Positions 27,001 to 28,984 of a DNA stretch of 64,000 nucleotides are shown one piece after another. The stretch's first letter is position 1, and each line of letters opens with the position of its first letter. Under the pieces are notes generated by a model that saw only the letters and a list, made by a program, of their open reading frames with translations, did no database searches and had not been told where the DNA came from. The stretch is from CAZOOM01 sp964460795 (GTDB lineage: Bacteria; Omnitrophota; Omnitrophia; Omnitrophales; Aquincolibacteriaceae). The stretch spans positions 1 to 64,000 of the forward strand of contig CAYWRU010000012.1 of assembly GCA_964460795.1 (NCBI GenBank), written 5' to 3'. The translations under genes were made by a program, and so were the position numbers.

Positions 27001-27666
27001 AAGGAAGTTATTCCTGATGACATTATTTCAGCCCAGGATTTGCAAGTGGGGTATGATTCCTCCAAGGGACTTTATTACGCCTACAATGATAAGGTGGAGT
27101 TGAAACCCAAGGAAACCCGGGTATTTGAAGTTCACTTGGAAGATGTGTGGCAGGTTCCGAATGATGAGATGAAGGCTATTCGTGAACAAACAGAACTGGC
27201 CTTAAAGCATCTTGAGCAAACTGAATATTTTGATCAGGCCAAACAGATGGTGGATACCATTAAGCAACGTTTGGATGAAATTACCGCCAAGCAATCCGAT
27301 GAATCGATTTCCCGCGAAGAACATATTGGAATTTACCGCGCTAATTTGAAGGTCATGGACCGAATCCAGGAAGATATTGATCGGATTGAGAAGATGCTTC
27401 AGCACACCGGCGCGCCGCCTTCTATTGAATTCTTGAAAGATACTGTTTTTGAAGAGAAGAATACCATTGATAAGATCACGGCCTGGAAGGTGATTCTCTC
27501 CATCGTTGGATTCTTGGGACTTTTGGGAATTGGGTTCTATGTCCGATGGTTTTTAATGGTCAAGGACCGGAAGGTTACGGTCGCTTCTGAAGATACAGTC
27601 AAGGATGCTCCGGCTGCGGAGCAGGGAAAAGATGCGGCGCCGGGTGAAGTTCCGCCGCCAAAATAA
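1..27666 (+). CDS. Giant modular surface protein 1 (5' end outside window)
   Basis: The frame is already open at base 1 and reads as LamG-like protein (AYTLEFWVRFQ), so the first in-window ATG at 61 is not the start. There are 9,221 visible residues. Domains by eye, in visible-residue numbering: LamG/concanavalin-like 1-140 and 175-405; a linker module about 410-565; then to about 8420 some 68 beta-sandwich modules of about 110-120 residues with the Kre9/KNH-type pattern (P-x-G-x-x-W-x-x-G, I-x-W, x-Y-S-x-D), many with two close cysteines. The last 800 residues hold two small beta regions, long amphipathic coiled coils, one transmembrane helix (VILSIVGFLGLLGIGFYV) and a short hydrophilic Pro/Ala tail ending PPPK. 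Inference: a cell-surface or periplasmic adhesin or stalk held in a membrane by its C-terminus. The actual ligand cannot be told. A 10-N gap interrupts it at 5961. The next gene starts 79 bases after the stop. Confidence 0.93.
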   Translation, partial: AYTLEFWVRFQRDAPSGTEYMLEIGTRDPQIARNATGNLEIRTGNQAGARITSVSKIRDTRWHMVTLTCNSTGNLTLYIDGTLDTASPYNSSYDDSSNAVMTLGGTATYPAFFGALDEVAVFNAELDGPTIAAHYNAQSNQIKFLTRSCSGTSCSGVTWKGVSGNDMLVKPTPDTSSVLLLHLDEDAYVSSADYAEAMDETSNANNGWIVNYVDTYQGGVWGRAAGFSGNIQYITVPDSTSLRINTTTNGGLTIEAWLWMPETQKNQAMIVHKRDTSGTRSSYGLEFYVSDTSNDQRLMFRISDTTAEHSWYSTTPGLVPVGEWTLVAVVYPNGGPPVFYVNGQSDAAISSAGTITAIAYNAGALYIGDWDPAINRNGFRGLIDSVQIYNDDLSQVTIQTHFDNASPYTFKELETGQDPLDGNNQFFQYKAFMYSNGSRTPKLNSALVRNSTYSTLDPTITNAGGLPFLTISGFTETLGGSNAGSIRYVLKNGTGGTYKYWDGDSWENSDSTWAQANTASTINTNVGSLDEAIGTGTESDIIYWKGLFHSDGEQLVQLDNLQVNATNGIVVLTPEAQTFVVGDQLEVTWRFTGRPSQVEVDWGVTGSDFDDSGHDLASAIPADGATGGCSDPGSFKGCWRGTVPDSISTTFKIRVSETGVPAVNDESADNTVDGSVTLVTPPTGTYIIGDTITVKWITTGTVGASNDTIISLDTIYDGSNFTDPGVTQLTTTAQNNNNGFVGCTPPVVSAPQYGGCYEFDPTESSNGADARVRVDDGAYGAESASFSIIGSVDLIKPTAGQVWKAETALDGSDNPIYVEWTPHGDLGGLDLQFDPTGNFSGSERSLKYGLSPTGNNGTSCTPAGGNGCYVLSGSELPNKDETSVGAAARFRLVALTPDPDVISSGEPQFEVRGWYEITLPLTGAVWNVGATQAIKWDTHGENMGAVDVQYDLNDGQGWQDIITNLADVDGSNHTTNWASIEDATCDNPGALGCSHVKVRVKEHDGGAAADASDEFSVVPVVTINNPNPLDFTIGDTGRSITWTTYGTVTGNVNIYYSTDSQWANACNSATGAGKCSVCSAGSAVQTCSWNPGSGGVPDSPSATVRFRAEAAANTNTNSVTSTNARIHGLFSISNPSCAPTCTSESTVNVNYSESTGSSNISQIKLYYSTNNFLTSTLIAQTANDGSFDGSGDSGPWTLPAGVIHDNIKLRVIDANDTAFDSAGITSAFASRAGLRLISPLGGQEWLVGEVHDIQWGYTGTVGSIKISYCLDGTITCGSPGVIVNSISAGNRNNCSVPSVNANETAGCFRWQDATSGGVGDIRDKEVRIFIHDLDANCNPNDGYCGARPKQDHGSTSDLQIHPQLALLTPSAAGLKLDAQTAYDVTWDSQGTPLADVELDYSYGASGYVNDVDAQNLTANVTQAAPAVSPNNTLSWIAPATISTGSNKYSIRVRDPDTSNYATTLDASANTFDVVARFDPDSNTPAADEYWKVLTNHNIAWTTKGSVTNVQLEYSNDLISWTPIIQDSPTQGETTTDASGILANSSPFIWKVPNVAFMINKNVKVRILDADSGHILRDDPLTTNRVNVAANISIIQPTTAGAVYWRETQKRVIRWKMKGNNASVFTVDLEYSKNDDSNASTFDDPQLIKLNAINGTNSDNGGCTLQGVGADEVEGCFNWLIPNGLIDSTVYLRVKDSDSGNPASENISGNGVSEVFAVAQASAITVNKPSAQNVKIGDPMDVHWSGTGDITTAGREVKIEYTINGTDYSLLADHVDADAATGGCSLDIGDLGCYSFSAPDAISTTTRFKVSDRLDSNIAHESGNNTITADVQMVEPSPTVGSTYVVGDTLVIKWIVFGGSIGNANDTVIKFDSKYAGSNFSNPGLTTITTSATNDDNGFTCTPPTVSAPQYGGCYEFLLPNEMTSGADFAVRVTDGSWSGTSTPQTLTGSITLTAPTGSNVWKVETPNDINDAPVDIKWTYKGSVFGXXXXAYNTANGTGCTPPAQGGCYRLSDEEVPQKDEATGGAQTAKFRLVAAIPNPDVVSSAGATPAFEIRGWYEMVAPINTDLWLVGESTRQIKWQTHGNNMGNIDLHYRVDGGSWQAINTNRSDSDIDADAAYTWPSVIDADCAPLPLGCNNVEIRVKQTGVGTIEALSQAFTIKPQVLISNPSPMDFKINDTTRSIAWTLQGTVDTDVDIFYSTDQQWGNACTPSNGHGKCSVCSAQATNLSCPWTSIPDIPSLSVKFLAEANSDTTVSTITPSYSNIHGLFTANLPNCAPDCFSENGASLSWNETTGTTKISVVKLYYSTNNFTSSSLIATTPNDDHAYDGVGDGGPWLIPQNIVHDNVKVRVVDATDTTFNSAGQSNKFNSIAKLRMIAPNGAEYWPVGSARDIQWGYTGTISKVNLYYCNDGTITCGSPVTIATNVTANNSAGCTAPSPGSYETVGCYRWTDGTTGGVVNLRTKQMRIFITDADALCGPNDGACTARPKKTDGADADHYISPNLQVTAPSAPSLKIDADTNYSVTWNSQGTPLANVDLHYSFGASGYVNDIPATNPTANLTQAAAPGSSNSLDWLTPTTISTAANKYRVRVQDPDTVNYPGAYDVSDNTFDIVARFDPTAPSGGQSWPVLSNQNINWTTAGDVTNVMLEYSNDLINWTTIIQDSPTQGETTTDAAGVVANSPPFIWKVPNVSNVIDDNAMIRIVDADTGHVIRTTPVASNAFNIVANIQVFDPPQASVTWRPGQTRVIRWKSIGENAFMSTVDIQYSTDTDANSATFDDPQDIKIDANHGANTDNGGCSLGGVGAGEIEGCYTWDIPPGLIDATIYVRVRDSDASHPASDTVTGNGVSDVFEIAQDATIDVVQPVSQTYAVDDNVDVIWNVTGDLAQPGSEIYIDYTVNGTDYTLYAQHVDPNADTGGCSSGANSGCIRLKAPDQLTSSFQVRIRDQNDIDISDLGGVNTINGKVVVVTPSPSAASTYYVGDKLTIQWIVFGGSIGSSNDTQIKFDSQYAGSNFTAPGLTTITTSATNDDNGFGCTVPVVTAPQYGGCYEYTLPNQITNAADMAVRVIEGSWSASSVPQTLTGKVTITSPTGASVWKVETANDISNTPIDIKWTYNGTLGNLTLHFDDEGLFVGNERLIASNLVYNTANGTACTPPGGGGCYRLSSGEVPQKNETTGGLTSAKFRLTAATPNPDVVSNVGATPGFEVRGWYEMVAPTISDTWLVQETTRQIQWQTHGNGLGNIDIDYQVDTGSWTSIASDVSDTDIDAVAAHVWSSVINADCAGVPLGCDKVRIRVKQTGLGTIGVVSSDFTVKPQVVVTSPAPANFLIGDKARSIAWTLKGTVDSNINIYYSTNQNWGAACTPGTGAGKCSVCSASSAVGSCDWDPSGNGVPDAPSLTVKFMAEAVTDSTVSGVSSGFSRIHALFSANLPDCAPNCFAEDTTNLTWGETTGTTKVADVKLFYSTNNFASSTLIGSTPNDGIFDGNGDAGPWFLPENIVHDNIKIRVADALDSQLDSSGNSAAFSSKAKLRLISPNGGESWAVGVPKDIKWGFTGSVAKISLFYCLDGTITCGSPATIIADLSASNTSGCSAPTPGSNETVGCYHWVDSTSEGVADERSKTAHVFIRDVSPTCNPNDGSCSARPILDDGPASHHIFMPQLTLISPSDVDLKLDAETNYNVEWDSQGTPLANVNLHYSYGTSGYVNDVPVTNPTANTTQPEPAVSPNNTLVWMAPSVVSTTTDKYKLRIQDPDTANYPLAFDESNNAFDVVARFDPVAPAGGESWKVLSNQNLDWTTYGDVANVQIQYSNDLISWTTIIQDAPTQGETTTDGAGIVSNTPPFIWKVPNAVNMIDNNAKLRLIDADTGHVLRDSPVESSAFNIVANIEVIDPPEAGVIWRDGQTRVVRWKMVGHNAFVNNVDIQYSLDADNDAATFDNPQTIKLDAAHGANADNGGCFLQGVGAEETEGCYAWAIPGALNDATVYVRVRDSDAGNPASEAAAGNGISSVFALAQNASVTLVEPISNTYAVDDDMDVIWDVTGALAQPGAELYISYTTDGTNYTMLAQNVDSDADTNGCSSGANSGCIRVKVPDRISSSFRVKIRDQNDLEIVNQGGVNTINGKVTIVSPSPSVTNTYIVSDKLTIQWIVFGGTIGQANDTKIEFDTQFAGSNFTAPGLTTLTTTAQNNNNGFACSVPVVSAPQYGGCYEYTLPNQITNGADMAVRVTEGTWSAASATQILTGSVTFTSPTGSTVWKVETPNNTSGSPIDIKWTYKGTVGALSLHFDKTGAFGGGERLIVSGLAYNTANGTGCTPPGGGGCYRLSGGEVPQKTETTGGAAAAKFRLTGATPNPDVVSSVAGTAAFEVRGWYEINQPTSLDTWLVGETTRQIQWTTHGNGLGNIDIEYQVDTGSWTPIITDVSDSDIDAVASHTWDSVIDADCTGLALGCNKVKVRVRQTGAGSINAVSEDFIVKPQVLVTDPAPLNFRIGDTTRSIGWTLQGTVDSNINVYYSSDQNWGNACDAQTGTGKCSVCSASSAAGSCAWAPGGSGVPDAPTMTAKFKAEAATDSAVTSVTSAFARLHAAFQANLPACAPNCYSEDVVNLTWNETTGTSKVSNVKLFYSTNNFTSSTLIATTANDHTYNGTGDTGPWIIPENVIHDNLKLRVVDSNDTQLDSAGNSSAFATPAKVRLIAPLGGQTWRVGDSQQIQWGFTGTVSNVTLKYCNNGTISCGSPVDIKTTLAANNSVGCSLPSVNANETAGCYAWTDATTGGVADFRGYQVRIFAKDIDTTCVPNNAQCGTRPVVANGSSSDLKIMPKLVMTSPTTNQELNAESNFSIQWNSQGTPLTTVDLVLSSNNGSSFGTAISMAEANTSVAGSQTLNTIDAPWAVPDLISDTNLGRSYVVRVRDPDTTNFSEAQSSIPIKVVAKFNWNSPDSNTVLLVGENYTLDWNWQGTVSNAVLEYFTAERGTYTQIIQNGSEGGSPSPTATDANDETLNNGSFVWKVPDVVNLLSSTASLRISDGDDGHVLRSTLDSTSNFKVIANLQVLNPVGGESLLAGQFLSFKWKSIGTVAVPATVDIQYDINNANTWSGTVAVDLTNGQNGACSLPSVIPGETAACYKWQIHPSAIGANVRFRVVDSDSGHPASTLISSNGLSNAVSIASNIVIIQPNGGEQLTVGDQYDVKWEIYGSYGNVDLQFSDDDFTNNIWDIGLNKSHSDNGSGCLPTTPGPGGTAGCYRWSPVDNNVSSNFKLRLHDVSPPNGEKISASTWEIVGPLAVTSPNGTAGQAFAVGSLVSVTWINNQGLPIVTPVDLEYTLDNGSNWYQVKNSLDQAAESITNSGAGGSYEWKIPDNISNQVLVRVIEHNNAAKGDQSNDVFDIIGQISMATLQGADDQYAINQVVPIQFNVAGTAQASLFDDVTIRYSADPTFETGVTDITTGFTLDHNGSHTHCTIAGLCTFSWTVGASDTITASSVYYLQVIDADQTKNVATSVHKFQVYGSINLSAEHPCGADNLCFISESPSPTIQFTVAGSANGILFNDVNIQYSNDNFVSDVHTIASNWALNGTNCPSGTCVFTWNITQAANLVSSAPSYFLRVIDPDNTISKDVGSTAFEIAGKLTLTTLNPGSGDAVYAIGDTVPIVFNKYGNANGSVFDNAQIQYSTQSNFSSNVINIDTNFLLNSGNCPSGVCTKNWAITDANLVNANPVYYIRVFDPDNTDSTTGASSNKFELAGKLAMTMLNGGGDQTYLVGNNVSITWSKKGQPNSSVFDNIDIDYSNDGFNTNIIPIDSVALSSVCSGSYPNEACTYSWTVDNNDPVTSSSVYQIRIQDPDNLDSTTMTSNHFKIAGKVTMTSLASADGIYQVGQVAPISWTINGVANGTIFDRVDLHYSNDNFASNSTAIITDLLLTDVCTAGNCTYNWTVPNNAVITGTPGYKLRVKDNDNPANTLSVSTRQFKIGGYVRLTTQTANVMYSVGQVVPITFDYKGNPQGNFFDAVNIQYSNDNFASDLRTIALAQNFITPVPPFSCNATSCTYNWTIPVDVAVTSGYVYRVRVMDPDNSDGSTYSASVSTGKIKFKGGFSISSPGAGDIYTLGQQDVAITWTKSGDLSTPLFNNVEIAFSDDPSPGSFDGNKVVIAASVNLATACTGDTCTYLWDVPQDLATSQKISQNAIYYLRVREPDDASDTYSISTNQFRLRGNLTIQTPGVADTVYKTNEVVTIAWTKAGDPQASNVLFDDVLLSYSTDPAFATKNDIGTFDLTAKCTGDNCSHDWTIPDDTVAKITSGAVYYFRVIEPTDSTAQTKSVSGNKFQIRGDLQLGMLNGGSDETYEIGDTVALTWTKRGQPNTVPNPDLFDDVKLEYSNDNFGSDVRAIATPMLSGVCAGINCSYNWAVGASEVVTSSPVYRLRVQDPDNTVSQSLSVRNFRLAGKLGLQILTSANATYSVGDVVNIVFTKNGVESGTIFNDVKIQYSNDNFASDIRAVLPGGVNDTWTITNASGHCPSGTCTYAWTVPNDAALTSGASYKFRVFDPDNSDLTGYTYSAEKSAFQFKIKGGFSISSPGAGDIYTLGQQDVAITWTKSGDLSTPLFNNVEIAFSDDPSPGSFDGNKVVIAASVNLATACTGDTCTYLWDVPQDLATSQKISQNAIYYLRVREPDDASDTYSISTNQFRLRGNLTIQTPGVADTVYKTNEVVTIAWTKAGDPQASNVLFDDVLLSYSTDPAFATKNDIGTFDLTAKCTGDNCSHDWTIPDDTVAKITSGAVYYFRVIEPTDSTAQTKSVSGNKFQIRGDLQLGMLNGGSDETYEIGDTVALTWTKRGQPNTVPNPDLFDDVKLEYSNDNFGSDVRAIATPMLSGVCAGINCSYNWAVGASEVVTSSPVYRLRVQDPDNTVSQSLSVRNFRLAGKLGLQILTSANATYSVGDVVNIVFTKNGVESGTIFNDVKIQYSNDNFASDIRAVLPGGVNDTWTITNASGHCPSGTCTYAWTVPNDAALTSGASYKFRVFDPDNSDLTGYTYSAEKSAFQFKIKGVISQTVSDHPAAGDKWAVASVQTIGWQTLGLINNVKVAFSTDNFVTRKFLYYNGAQTRIEIDSGNPASFAAAQNIANTANGSRSYSWLIPNNISSSIKMRVYDAADESVFVTSGTFKIQAIISSVTPGNTANQIYQAGQTGVNFSWQSTGTVPRVKLEYTLDNQATWNPVTAAQSSSVTDNNGIITSNPGSINWIVPNQKSGNLFQAYVRVTWLDATNIPDTDAIGISANPFKVVTKVTVLSPNGENNPFWKVGETDHNITWSTSPADLGGSNIVDIMVSTTGVNGTYALIAGGDDTANDGVFNWNPIPNPLSSNVFIKVVDSADTDTFDTSDAAFSVAGDLRFEGSNNDAPLGGESWPVYAASPAALAQTQQIKWTSLGALMTTVDIRASSDGFVGSNVLLASGIANAVGQNTYLWQISDSVAPTTPIGSNWQIKIVNSTAGTPAEEVVSDTFIVRSGMYMVTGNAALDVCVIGSNCTIQWNNSGTVGDVILEYSTGGSGGPWTKMHLTGTLGSNTESYSWNVPGSLIPGSSVRYKVTDAVVGHPVASDISDVNSKIIASFPSANIKLNSTGQVINGQTFAVDETVVVDYAYNGVVGAVDVQLSLDEDNNPATFDSPDLILTSVPTNGDGTGQFSYQFTDLLAGGKDVTRLQFRIMDTAVPDNAATNVTNGVSGAFKLRGTILVTGPNTGTERWTIGTARTITWTHNGNSISNVKIEYDDNAGFSSPTTIIASTASTAGIGGSYPLTVNSTTFPDIQALYHNDIFIRVSDADTAIHGISSDVSNNGMLIIGKFDFSDPSHSPVTGDTWDLQSPHSLSWNTTGNISNVNLYYSSTGNIAEAVLINSEITSGECNPGPACVNTPDGITTVSWTPSTIHQLSTSGKIWVEDADSNTTPASPAFKVQLASPAFELYGLLNFTAPLLDGLKLESSGTKTFTWDTVGNTLNRVDIEYSRDNDANPATFDAPQAIQLNYDNTAGNRGTYTWTIPSTFADGTVYVRIRPTGSTNGYDITGSFKIMPDIRILAPSGGEGWKIGIPEDITWDIKGVVNQMKIRYSVNGGTNYPSGAPYEIATINPNIAPYAKTGASAKHNWVDAATGGVADTRTTQAIIKIENLDDLSGDSDAVMTVPFSIQARFVLKAPVAHEEFEVGGAFDLQWDWGGTIPKVVLEYSNSYDGSDPATFDAGAKCIRNPSASDCTVDPALPGLPVLVNNGAGASGTNYAPPAITVPDDISRPGDLRGQYPYYVRISDPTDPNVFAIFPQGAGNGFKIKSKFTVTSPNGSEALFVGNLNYDVSWSTVGTVSNVVLEYTKDNWVTPLCLTGGTYPNCNSIANTSPRSWQIADDDHLVPWACNSIPDPNPNDSVHPCKVETVRVRVRDAADTAVLDASNANFTARYVAKRWYLKDSTTGSELDSITMYENTIHKIRANAGQNVTGVVSPYIIWSPAHIPYTIAFAKTGFTDLYDPTQMTTSTDQLTGAGDEMVDEEQTVYFDSIIAHNDVIRTSYEYSAALSGNPDKIMFTVWYTRDGLNVTTTLSAQLRLFVDGVQIKDLTSNTQDPPNSGSYKFEYTNTGLQPGKIYETRNRVTLTSGAQLEGYDIVDITAQAQAQTGSATASEIAPIVATNLDAKLSVKFNDAKDKVDDTKQTISNKIGDTGTGSLSSKMDDQTQIIQDSIDEFTKKSDTAVARMQDEISKAGIRLIIPNTTKMGSTEILRVGTIHGVNPQLTLMCPDATPIIAGLPLSEEASSPGIYAGVVSFSNRQFRCASGKAVTILAEALLPSKDPNNPPFLATAIGSIFLTSTDLDTIQGLAAAGLNAEKAAKDAKDAIDAVAKSLAGEGSITSTIDMLKKAVDRIPSQVDSKSNAGMSQVQTALEDISKKLEVMFGTEGISLKDVLGKEIGEGMKGVRNKVDRTLAASEIMKEVMERKVGKKDEPVVQTFYEIGSVKLRVVAVNPSEEKHQFVPVKIFLPKEVIPDDIISAQDLQVGYDSSKGLYYAYNDKVELKPKETRVFEVHLEDVWQVPNDEMKAIREQTELALKHLEQTEYFDQAKQMVDTIKQRLDEITAKQSDESISREEHIGIYRANLKVMDRIQEDIDRIEKMLQHTGAPPSIEFLKDTVFEEKNTIDKITAWKVILSIVGFLGLLGIGFYVRWFLMVKDRKVTVASEDTVKDAPAAEQGKDAAPGEVPPPK
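2023..15822 (+). repeat. Four-copy super-repeat of ten KNH-like modules inside giant 1
   Basis: Copies begin at about 2023, 5485, 8890 and 12361; the last ends near 15822. The period is about 3.46 kb (about 1,155 residues), and each copy holds ten different modules in the same order. One landmark per copy is a PQYGGCYE-type sequence at about 2250, 5718, 9121 and 12600. Copies 2-4 resemble each other more than copy 1, and the last modules of copy 4 have drifted. The DNA is diverged but clearly homologous, so these are old duplications of a ten-domain block rather than assembly duplication. Confidence 0.85.
5961..5970. other. Assembly gap (10 N) inside giant 1
   Basis: Ten N interrupt module two of super-repeat copy 2. 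Alignment by eye to copy 4 (YKGTVGAL ... AYNTANG) predicts about 21 missing residues plus one base, that is about 64 bases. With that correction the copy 2 to copy 3 spacing rises from 3405 to about 3459, matching the other copies (3462 and 3471). Confidence 0.9.
18232..19659 (+). repeat. Tandem duplication, copy 1 (1,428 bp, four modules)
   Basis: The sequence from 18232 to 19655 recurs from 19660 with no difference noticed on reading. The period is 1428 bases (476 codons), so the frame is kept. The copy starts at AAAGGCGGCTTTTCG. From about 18300 to 19560 synonymous codon use is strikingly different from the rest of the gene. Confidence 0.92.
19660..21087 (+). repeat. Tandem duplication, copy 2
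   Basis: Second copy of the four-module block. Identity with copy 1 ends at 21083/19655, where the text becomes AAATAAAAGGAGTC instead of AGATTAAAGGCGGC. Either a very recent duplication or gene conversion, or an assembly artefact; the sequence alone cannot separate these. Confidence 0.9.
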
Positions 27667-27680
27667 CGATATATAGAAGC

Positions 27681-27702
27681 AGGCCTATGCAGTGATAGGC
27701 CT
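27681..27702 (+). terminator. Hairpin after giant gene 1
   Basis: Perfect 8-bp stem AGGCCTAT / ATAGGCCT with the six-base loop GCAGTG, 14 bases after the stop codon. It is followed by TATTTAA, not a proper T-run, so termination is plausible but not certain. It is the only structure separating the giant gene from the ATP synthase operon. Confidence 0.5.
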
Positions 27703-27745
27703 TATTTAACCTAAGCCTTTAAGGCGAACATTGAAGTGAGCGGGT

Positions 27746-27991
27746 ATGTTTCATGTGCTGATTTTAGATTCTCGGCCTGAAAGGTCTGAACAGCCGCTTT
27801 TTGATGGAAACTCTTCCAGTGTGATCCTCCCTGGAACCGAAGGGGAGTTTGAAATCCTCGATTTTCACAAACCCATTCTCAGCACCCTGAAAAAAGGGGT
27901 CATTCTCGTCGATAATACTAAAGAAATCCCGGTCTTGGGTGGAATCGCTAAAATGCATTTTCAAAATCTAGTGGCATTGGTGGACCTATGA
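27746..27991 (+). CDS. atpC: F1 ATP synthase epsilon subunit, short form
   Basis: 81 residues. The sequence (FHVLILDSRP..., LPGTEGEFEILDFHKPILSTLKKG) matches the N-terminal beta-sandwich of epsilon, including the conserved G-x-E-G-x-F/x-I-L-x-x-H-x-P segment. The usual C-terminal helical hairpin of about 50 residues, which in many bacteria inhibits ATP hydrolysis, is absent. The role is inferred as part of the central stalk at the gamma-c ring interface. Its ATG start has only a weak upstream purine stretch. The stop overlaps the start of atpE (ATGA), so the two are translationally coupled. Confidence 0.8.
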   Translation: MFHVLILDSRPERSEQPLFDGNSSSVILPGTEGEFEILDFHKPILSTLKKGVILVDNTKEIPVLGGIAKMHFQNLVALVDL

Positions 27992-28200
27992 AAAATTTAA
28001 TTGTCATCTTAATCATGGCGCTCGGCACGATTGGGCCTTCGATCGTGATTGCGGCCGTGGGTTTTGCCAGCATTATGGCGCTTGGCCGGAACCCGTCTGC
28101 GGCTCCGAAGATTATGCTGGCCATGATTATTGCACTTATTTTCGCAGAGGCGATTGCGGTCATTGCGCTTCTGGTTGTTTTCCAAGTCTTTACACCCTAA
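27988..28200 (+). CDS. atpE: F0 ATP synthase c subunit
   Basis: 70 residues forming a helical hairpin: helix 1 about 4-32, polar loop with GRNP at 33-36 (the usual R-Q/N-P), helix 2 about 42-66 with the ion-binding carboxylate Glu54 in FAEAIAVIAL. The position 13 residues before the loop Arg is Ile21, not Gln, and the residues after Glu54 are Ala-Ile, not Ser/Thr, so the sodium-coordination set known from Na+-type c rings is missing. A proton-type ring is the better guess. The stretch before the loop has fewer glycines than the classical GxGxGxG motif. Confidence 0.88.
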   Translation: MKNLIVILIMALGTIGPSIVIAAVGFASIMALGRNPSAAPKIMLAMIIALIFAEAIAVIALLVVFQVFTP

Positions 28201-28219
28201 CTTTAAGGAAGGTGAATGA

Positions 28220-28978
28220 ATGGCACTCTCAATCTTTTCGATTTTTATCTTCCAGGGGCTGATTTTTTTAGGGCTGATTTTTATGCTCCGTCATTTTATG
28301 CGAGGAAACGTGCGGGGCGAACTTAGTCATCTGGAAAAACTGAATGAAGAACTGATTAAACGGGAGGGAGAACTTCGTCAGAAGATTGCTCAAACCGATC
28401 AGGAGTATTCAACCAAGATGGCGCAAGTGGAAAAAGATGTGCTTACACGGCAAACGCAGACCAAGCAAGAAGCGACCAAGCTGCTTGAGGAGAGCCGGGA
28501 GCAGGCTTTAAAGGAGCGCGAAAAAATTGTGGGAGAGGCCATCAATACTCGTGACAAGATCCGGCAGGAGATTATGGCCGAAATGGAAGGCAAGGCTATT
28601 GAGTATTCGCGGGAGATTTTATCCGCTTTTTTCTCGGGGCCACTTCGTGAAGGACTGCATGAGTCTTTGGTCGATCAACTGGTGGAAGGAATTCAGGGCA
28701 TTGATCTTGAGAAATTTCAAATCCAGGCAGACGTGGTGGTGCTTAAAAGCGCGGAACCGCTGCAGGCCTCCGCCAAAGATAAGATTGTAAAAGCCCTCAA
28801 GCACAAGGTTCATCGCGAAATCTCTTTTAAAGAAGAAGTGGATCCTGTCTTGGTGGCTGGGGTACTTCTTCAATTCGGAAGTTTTGTGATGGATGGGACG
28901 ATGATTAACCGTTTGCGGGAAGCCGCGGTTCAGCTTAAAACAGAAAGTAAACGAAAATATCAGGGGATTATCCAGTAA
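28220..28978 (+). CDS. atpF: ATP synthase b subunit with delta-like C-terminal domain
   Basis: 252 residues, longer than the usual b (about 160). A membrane segment at about 5-24 (IFSIFIFQGLIFLGLIFML) is followed by a long charged coiled coil (about 30-135), then a domain that resembles the C-terminal part of the delta subunit (SAEPL..., EVDPVLVAGVLLQFGSFVMDG, INRLREA), matching the classical delta pattern of VDPxLIGGvxxxxGdxviDgS. No separate delta gene lies in the operon, so this protein probably acts as both stator stalk and the F1 connector. Large b proteins without delta are known from N-type (alternate) ATPases. A strong ribosome binding site (AAGGAAGG) precedes the ATG. Confidence 0.82.
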   Translation: MALSIFSIFIFQGLIFLGLIFMLRHFMRGNVRGELSHLEKLNEELIKREGELRQKIAQTDQEYSTKMAQVEKDVLTRQTQTKQEATKLLEESREQALKEREKIVGEAINTRDKIRQEIMAEMEGKAIEYSREILSAFFSGPLREGLHESLVDQLVEGIQGIDLEKFQIQADVVVLKSAEPLQASAKDKIVKALKHKVHREISFKEEVDPVLVAGVLLQFGSFVMDGTMINRLREAAVQLKTESKRKYQGIIQ

Positions 28979-28984
28979 AGTTTT

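Noticed and set aside
1..27666. Fibronectin type III or cadherin repeats in giant 1
   Set aside because: The recurring PxGGExWxxG ... IxW ... YSxD pattern fits Kre9/KNH-like modules better; calcium-binding cadherin motifs (DxNDN, LDRE) were not seen.
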